Positions 59,676 to 64,000 of a stretch of DNA of 64,000 nucleotides are shown here, one piece after another. Source of the DNA: Mycobacteroides chelonae (GTDB taxonomy: Bacteria > Actinomycetota > Actinomycetes > Mycobacteriales > Mycobacteriaceae); the NCBI RefSeq assembly GCF_016767715.1, contig NZ_CP050145.1, positions 2,542,001-2,606,000 of the forward strand, read 5' to 3'. The notes under the pieces are model-generated. The model was given only the letters and a program-made list of their open reading frames with translations. It was not told where the DNA came from and ran no database searches. The first letter of the stretch is position 1. Each line of letters starts with the position of its first letter. The translations under genes and the position numbers were made by a program.

Positions 59676-60008
59676 TTGAACGTGATCGACGACGGTGCGT
59701 CCTCGCTAGGCTCAACCCCCGGCTATGGGCTTCCCGCACCGGCCCGAGGGGTATATGGGATCACGGTGGCTGCCGAATTATCTGGGGCGCCAACACAATC
59801 ACTGCGCTTGTGGGAACGCCACGGCCTGCTTGCCCCGGCGCGGACCGGCGGAGGCACTCGCCGTTACAGCACCGACGATCTAGCGCGTATCGAACGCATC
59901 GTCATCCTGGTCGCTGCCGGGGTCAACATCGCCGGCATTGGCCGCATCCTGGACCTAGAAGACGCTAACCATGCATTACGTGCTGCCGCGAGCGCGAGCC
60001 AGTCGTAG
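59676..60008 (+). CDS. MerR family regulator, HspR-like
   Basis: A 110-residue protein, or 108 from the GTG at 59682. The winged-helix MerR domain YGITVAAELSGAPTQSLRLWERHGLLAPARTGGGTRRYSTDDLARIERIVILVAAGVNIAGIGRILDLEDANHAL closely follows HspR, the DnaK-linked repressor of heat-shock genes that binds HAIR sites. It lacks the long C-terminal tail of HspR, which contacts DnaK. It is divergent from hsp20, its likely target. TTG 59676 is the annotated-type start but GTG 59682 is equally possible. Confidence 0.88.
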   Translation: MNVIDDGASSLGSTPGYGLPAPARGVYGITVAAELSGAPTQSLRLWERHGLLAPARTGGGTRRYSTDDLARIERIVILVAAGVNIAGIGRILDLEDANHALRAAASASQS

Positions 60009-60075
60009 ACCCAGGATGCCGACCTGATGCCGGCCGACGAACCGGGCTAAGCGGTGGTGTCGCGCACGCCCAGGC

Positions 60076-60186
60076 ACCAGTGCTCGATGTGTAGATCGCT
60101 TCGTTGAGCAGTTGGGCAACGTGCGTGTCGTAGAGGGTGTAGACGATGCTGCGGCCGGTACGAGTTCCGGTGAACAGTCCCTCACA
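60076..60186 (-). pseudogene. C-terminal remnant of an ArsR/SmtB metal sensor
   Basis: The translation EGLFTGTRTGRSIVYTLYDTHVAQLLNEAIYTSS matches the wing and last helix of ArsR-family metal sensors (G-L-V-x-G-x-R-x-G-R-x-I-V-Y-x-L-x-D-x-H-V-A-x-L-L). The DNA-recognition helix and all upstream parts are missing, and the end of the last helix, which often carries metal-binding His residues, is replaced. About 37 codons remain. Confidence 0.65.
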
Positions 60187-60240
60187 GCCGTGGCACTGCT
60201 GGCCATGCTTCGGCGCCCTGCTCCCGAACATCTATCTCTG

Positions 60241-60999
60241 TTAGCTTGCCGTGCGGGGCCCGCGGCAGATGATGCCGCGGGCGATCAGCTCGATAGTCAC
60301 CGCGACAGCGCATGTCTGGGACAGCAGCAGCGCAATCAGAATCAGAATCTGCACGGCCGCGGCCTGCGCCGCCGAACCGGTGCTCAGCAGCACACCCACG
60401 AACGCGCCCGGTAAGGTGACCAATCCGACGGTGCGGGTCGAATCGACCGTCGGCAGCAGGGAAGTGGCCGCCACCCGGTCGATCACCCCCATCCGCGAAT
60501 CGCGCTCACTCATGCCCAAACTCAACGCGGCCTCTACCTCGCCCACACGCGCCGCGATAGCGTCCAGCGCCAGCCGCGCCGCTACCGAGATACCGGTCAT
60601 CGCATTGCCCAGCACAATGGCGGCGATCGGAACCACCGCAACACCGGTCAGCGGCACCGCGCCCGACACCAGTAGCAGTGGCAGCACCGAAACCCACCCC
60701 ACAGCTAGCGCGCCGGCCGTCCATGCCGCACCCCGACTCGCCCGAATACGTTTGGCGGCAGTCACACCGGCTACCACAAACATGCCCACCAGCACCAGCG
60801 CCGAGGACCACAGCCGGGCCATCGCCGCCACCAAAACTCCAGCGACGACCGCCAACTGCACCACACCCCGCAGCGACACCCACGGCACCGTCCACACCGA
60901 TCCGATAGCGGCCACCCGGTACACCACGGCCGACGCCAGCACCATCACCACACACACCGACACCAGTACCGGACCAAGAACAAGCTGCGTGCTACTCAC
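60241..60999 (-). CDS. FetB/UPF0014-type ABC transporter permease
   Basis: A 252-residue membrane protein with about seven helices. AVVPIAAIVLGNAMTGISVAARLALDAIAARVGEVEAALSLGMSERDSRMGVIDRVAATSLLPTVDSTRTVGLVTLPGAFVGVLL is the conserved FetB block, containing the ATPase-contact segment. FetAB exports iron in E. coli and protects against oxidative stress. No ATPase gene (FetA) adjoins it in this window, so its partner is elsewhere or lost. An ArsR-family metal-sensor remnant lies 54 bases past its 3' end. Confidence 0.88.
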   Translation of the reverse strand: MSSTQLVLGPVLVSVCVVMVLASAVVYRVAAIGSVWTVPWVSLRGVVQLAVVAGVLVAAMARLWSSALVLVGMFVVAGVTAAKRIRASRGAAWTAGALAVGWVSVLPLLLVSGAVPLTGVAVVPIAAIVLGNAMTGISVAARLALDAIAARVGEVEAALSLGMSERDSRMGVIDRVAATSLLPTVDSTRTVGLVTLPGAFVGVLLSTGSAAQAAAVQILILIALLLSQTCAVAVTIELIARGIICRGPRTAS

Positions 61000-61359
61000 A
61001 GCAACAAGTCTCCGACGTCAACAACGATCACGCCTCATTGACAACATCTCAGTTTCGCTGCCGGTCGGGACTGCCCGCCCCCCGAAGTGGTGGTGCAGAT
61101 TTCCGTCGTCATCGAGTTTCGACCGTCTACGCGCGCCTAATCGGCAATCAGCCTGAGTGGCAGGCGTTCATGGCGGCGGATGATGTTGTAGATGTACTGG
61201 AGAGTGAACACGACTCCTCACGGTTGCCAACCGCGTTGTTCGGTTAGCCACTTCCTATTTATCTGGGTTTTGATTTATCCGTGGATTGCTGTTCCCGCTT
61301 AGGTTTAGCTTGCTTGCCCGTCGGGGTTGGTACCGGTGCCTTTGCTCATGACCGCGCAT
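61000..61359. other. Gene-free region between FetB-like and MmpL genes
   Basis: It has 360 bases with a visibly A+T-richer patch at about 61245-61315. A 69-codon plus-strand frame (61038-61247) shows no conserved sequence and no ribosome site. No RNA gene or clear terminator was found. Confidence 0.45.
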
Positions 61360-64000
61360 CTACACGTGGGGTCCGGCCTCGCTGATGGATTGTGGTCCGG
61401 GGCCCGGCGCCTCGCTGAATTGGGCGTTACGACGGACGGGCAGTTTCTGCGGCCACCAGAACCACGGGCCGAGCAGGCGGGCCAGTGGCATGACAAGGAA
61501 GAGGCGCACGATCATCATGTCGAAGATCAGTCCGATGCAGATGGTTGCTCCGGCTTGGCCGATGTTGACCACGTCGCTGGAGAGCATGGCGAGCATGGTG
61601 CCGGCGAGCACGAATGCGGCGGTGACGGCGACGTTGCCGGAACCGGCAATAGTGCGAATCAGGCCCGTGCGGATACCCGCCGACAGCTCTTCGCGGTATC
61701 GAGAGAGCAGCAGCAAGTTGTAGTCGCAACCCACCCCTACAAGCACGATGAACGCAATAGGCAGTGTCAGCCAATGTAATTCGATGCCGATCAGGGTTTC
61801 CCAGATGAAGACTGCCAGTCCCAGCGAGCCGAGGAAGGACAGCACCACGGTGATCAATACGATCACCGATCCGGCTAGGGTTCGGGTAATGGCCATGACG
61901 ATGAGGAACACCAATCCGAACGTGGCCAGCATCATCGTCAGAATGTCGTTGCGGGAAAACGCCTGTACATCACGGAAATTGGCGGATGAGCCGGCCATGA
62001 GAAGCTCCACGTCCGACAGAGAGGTGCCCTTGATGGCTTCGTGAGCTGCGGCATCGGCACGCCGGATCTGGTCGATTCCCTCGGGGCTCATTGCTTCACC
62101 TTGGTGGTAGATCATGATCCGGGCACCCTTGCCATCGGGGGTCATCATGAACTTCAACCCAGACTGGAATTCCTTTGTTTTGAAGGAATCCGGTGGCAGG
62201 AAGAAGAAGTCGTCGTTCTTGGCGTTGTCGAACGCCTGCGCCATGTCGACCATCGGGTTGACCATCGGCTCCATCTGAGTGACGGTGGCATGGACCAGAC
62301 TCTGCGTGGTCAGCGTTAGCCGTTGCATGATGGTCATGTTCTGCACCATCGCGTTGAGCTGGGTGATCATCTGCGGGGTGGCGGTGGAGATCTTTGTCAG
62401 ACCATCGACCATCGGCCCGAGGTACTGCGTCGTTTCGTCGATACTGTCGAGCGACTCGTTCAGCGAGCGCATGGCCCAACACATCGGGATGTCGAAACAG
62501 TGCGGTTCCCAATACAGATAGTTGCGTATTGGGCGAAATGAGTCATCGAAATTGGCTATGTTGTCGCGCATCTTCTCCATTACGTCCTTGAGCCCCTTAG
62601 CGGCCTCTGTGGAGATCTGCGCGCCTTCAGCCAACTGCCGTGTGAGGCCCGCCATCTTTTCGGTCGAGGCAATCATGTCGCCCATGCGGGCGGCGATGGT
62701 GTCGATATCGGCGACGCGGTCTTTCAAGAATCCGAGGTTTTGGCCGATCTTGGTTCCCATCGAACCCATGGAATAGGGCAACGAGGCGTGTTCTAGCGGT
62801 CGGCCGTTGGGACGGGTGATGCTCTGCACCATCGAAATACCCGGCGTGCGAACAATATTCTTGGCAATCCGGTCCAGGCTGATCATGTCGGTGGTGTTGC
62901 GCATGTCGTGATCTGCCTTGATGTATAGGGTGTCGATGGAGAGCTGACTCGGCTGGAAATGCCGATCGGCGGCCGTGTAGCCCTGCGATGATTCGACGCT
63001 CTTGGGCGCGTAATCGCGGTCGTTATAGCTCACCGTGTAGTTCGCCAGGTTTGCGATGCACAGCGGAATCACCAGCGCCGCAACGGCGATCATCGCGGCA
63101 GGCCACTTGGCGATCGCCGTGCCCAGCTTGCGCCAGGCCGGGCTGGTTTTGGCCGGCTCGGAAAGCCATGGCACCTTGCTGCCCAGTGTCAACAGGGCCG
63201 GCCCCAGCGTGAGGGCCGAGATAACGGCTACCACCATCGCCGCGAAACACGGTGGGCCCAGGGTACGGAAGTAGTCGAGCGTGGTCAGGCTCAAGCACAG
63301 GCACGCACCCGAGATCGCCACGCCCGAGCCGATGACGACGTGCGCGACACTGCGCACCGAGGTGTAGTACGCCGACTCGCGATCCTCGCCCGCGCGCCGC
63401 GCTTCCTGGAATCGGCCGAGATAGAAGATGCCGTAATCGGTGGCCACACCCAGGACCAGAGACACCGCCATGTTCATCGCGAACGACGAGATTCCGATGA
63501 TGTGATTTTCGACCAGAAGCGAGACCACGCCACGGGCTGTGGCCAACGTAATCAACACGCCAACAAGAGGAATGATCGCCCGGGTGAATGACCGATAGGC
63601 GATCAACAGCATGATGACGATCACCACGATGGTGACGATCGTCAGCATGAGCATGCTCTCGTCAGCGGCGGTGAGGGTGTCCGAAGCCAGCGGCGCCGGC
63701 CCACTGACGTAGACCGTGAGTCCCTCGGGTTTGTCCTTGTCGAGCTTGTCGATGATGCCGCGGATGGCCTTGATCGACCTGTTAGAGTCGGCGTCAGCCA
63801 AATCTCCGGCCGGCCGCACGGTCAAGGTTGCGGCCTGTGCGTCCGCGCTCTGCTGACCCGACCGGGTAACCGGATCGCCCCATAGATCCATCAGCGACTG
63901 CACATGCTCCTTGTCCTCGCGCAGTTCGCGGACCAATGTGTTGTAGTACTGGTGGTCCTGGTCGCTGAGTGTGCGGCCCTGGGTCTCGAGCACGATGACC
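61360..64000 (-). CDS. MmpL family RND transporter (partial, N-terminus outside the window)
   Basis: The last ~880 residues of a large membrane transporter. The frame is open to the window edge, so the true start lies beyond it. Two transporter halves are seen. Conserved proton-relay Asp-Tyr pairs occur in VLGVATDYGIFYLGRFQEARRAGEDRESAYYTSVRSV and VLVGVGCDYNLLLLSRYREELSAGIRTGLIRTI, each within a 5-6 helix bundle. A long periplasmic porter domain with coiled-coil-like helices separates the halves (about residues 330-660). MmpL proteins export lipids or siderophores; the cargo cannot be told from this part. Confidence 0.94.
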   Translation of the reverse strand, partial: VIVLETQGRTLSDQDHQYYNTLVRELREDKEHVQSLMDLWGDPVTRSGQQSADAQAATLTVRPAGDLADADSNRSIKAIRGIIDKLDKDKPEGLTVYVSGPAPLASDTLTAADESMLMLTIVTIVVIVIMLLIAYRSFTRAIIPLVGVLITLATARGVVSLLVENHIIGISSFAMNMAVSLVLGVATDYGIFYLGRFQEARRAGEDRESAYYTSVRSVAHVVIGSGVAISGACLCLSLTTLDYFRTLGPPCFAAMVVAVISALTLGPALLTLGSKVPWLSEPAKTSPAWRKLGTAIAKWPAAMIAVAALVIPLCIANLANYTVSYNDRDYAPKSVESSQGYTAADRHFQPSQLSIDTLYIKADHDMRNTTDMISLDRIAKNIVRTPGISMVQSITRPNGRPLEHASLPYSMGSMGTKIGQNLGFLKDRVADIDTIAARMGDMIASTEKMAGLTRQLAEGAQISTEAAKGLKDVMEKMRDNIANFDDSFRPIRNYLYWEPHCFDIPMCWAMRSLNESLDSIDETTQYLGPMVDGLTKISTATPQMITQLNAMVQNMTIMQRLTLTTQSLVHATVTQMEPMVNPMVDMAQAFDNAKNDDFFFLPPDSFKTKEFQSGLKFMMTPDGKGARIMIYHQGEAMSPEGIDQIRRADAAAHEAIKGTSLSDVELLMAGSSANFRDVQAFSRNDILTMMLATFGLVFLIVMAITRTLAGSVIVLITVVLSFLGSLGLAVFIWETLIGIELHWLTLPIAFIVLVGVGCDYNLLLLSRYREELSAGIRTGLIRTIAGSGNVAVTAAFVLAGTMLAMLSSDVVNIGQAGATICIGLIFDMMIVRLFLVMPLARLLGPWFWWPQKLPVRRNAQFSEAPGPGPQSISEAGPHV

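Noticed and set aside
60251..61156. 301-residue plus-strand Ser/Thr-rich open frame
   Set aside because: It is antisense to the FetB-like gene; the composition is what reverse reading of a hydrophobic gene gives.
61038..61247. 69-residue plus-strand frame before the MmpL gene
   Set aside because: No ribosome site and no family; most likely chance.

Overview
The window looks like chromosome of a rapidly growing mycobacterium, most likely the Mycobacteroides abscessus/chelonae group. This is inferred from the gene families, not from a marker gene: SigF/RsbW/UsfY homologues, a DesA1-like acyl-ACP desaturase, an MmpL transporter, a hemophore-like protein, CadI, acyl-CoA dehydrogenase (FadE) pairs, and many Tat/Sec lipoproteins. 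No rRNA, tRNA, IS element or CRISPR array was found.

Layout. (1) 0.2-5.4 kb: a TetR regulator and an acyl-CoA dehydrogenase pair that look like a divergent regulator/target unit split by a ~2.1 kb insert. A 21-bp direct repeat flanks the insert, which carries a secreted RelA/SpoT-fold protein (like nucleotide 3'-pyrophosphokinase) overlapping a 91-residue partner gene. (2) 5.4-10.2 kb: DUF1345 and Hsp70-like membrane proteins, an alpha/beta hydrolase, a Pro-rich secreted protein, an OmdA-type small protein and a topoisomerase IB pseudogene. (3) 10.2-21.3 kb: a SigF stress island with frameshifted phosphoketolase, flavin-reductase-like protein, SigF-like sigma factor, STAS protein, RsbW-like anti-sigma factor, UsfY-like and other membrane proteins, large catalase KatE, DUF6328 protein, a repeat lipoprotein and a hemophore-like protein. 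At least five good matches to the mycobacterial SigF promoter (GTTT-N15-17-GGGTA) lie here; one is perfectly symmetric and could fire in both directions.

(4) 21.3-30.6 kb: GAF-ANTAR regulator, amino-acid permease, a TetR-controlled lipid operon (SDR, acyl-CoA ligase, lipase) with paired palindromic operators, a PPOX protein and a YtcJ-type amidohydrolase. (5) 30.6-38.2 kb: a four-gene operon (methyltransferase, DUF1295, FAD oxidoreductase, cupin lipoprotein), a PLD/two-part chromate transporter operon, acyltransferase 3 and a PPOX protein. (6) 38.4-43.5 kb: a large nitrate reductase/diflavin reductase fusion and DesA1. (7) 43.9-46.7 kb: arsenic/cadmium resistance (arsC, ACR3, cadI, divergent arsR).

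(8) 46.7-57.2 kb: DMT-like membrane protein, FKBP lipoprotein, cold-shock protein, secreted CBM2 protein, methyltransferase, a LysR/quinone-oxidoreductase/cupin/DoxX module, SDR, 2OG-Fe(II) oxygenase and exported proteins. (9) 57.2-61.3 kb: an accessory-looking stretch with truncated MmyB and ArsR regulators, two tiny genes with strong ribosome sites, Hsp20 under a CIRCE element facing an HspR-like MerR gene, and an orphan FetB-type permease. (10) 61.4 kb to the end: the C-terminal ~880 residues of an MmpL transporter running off the window.
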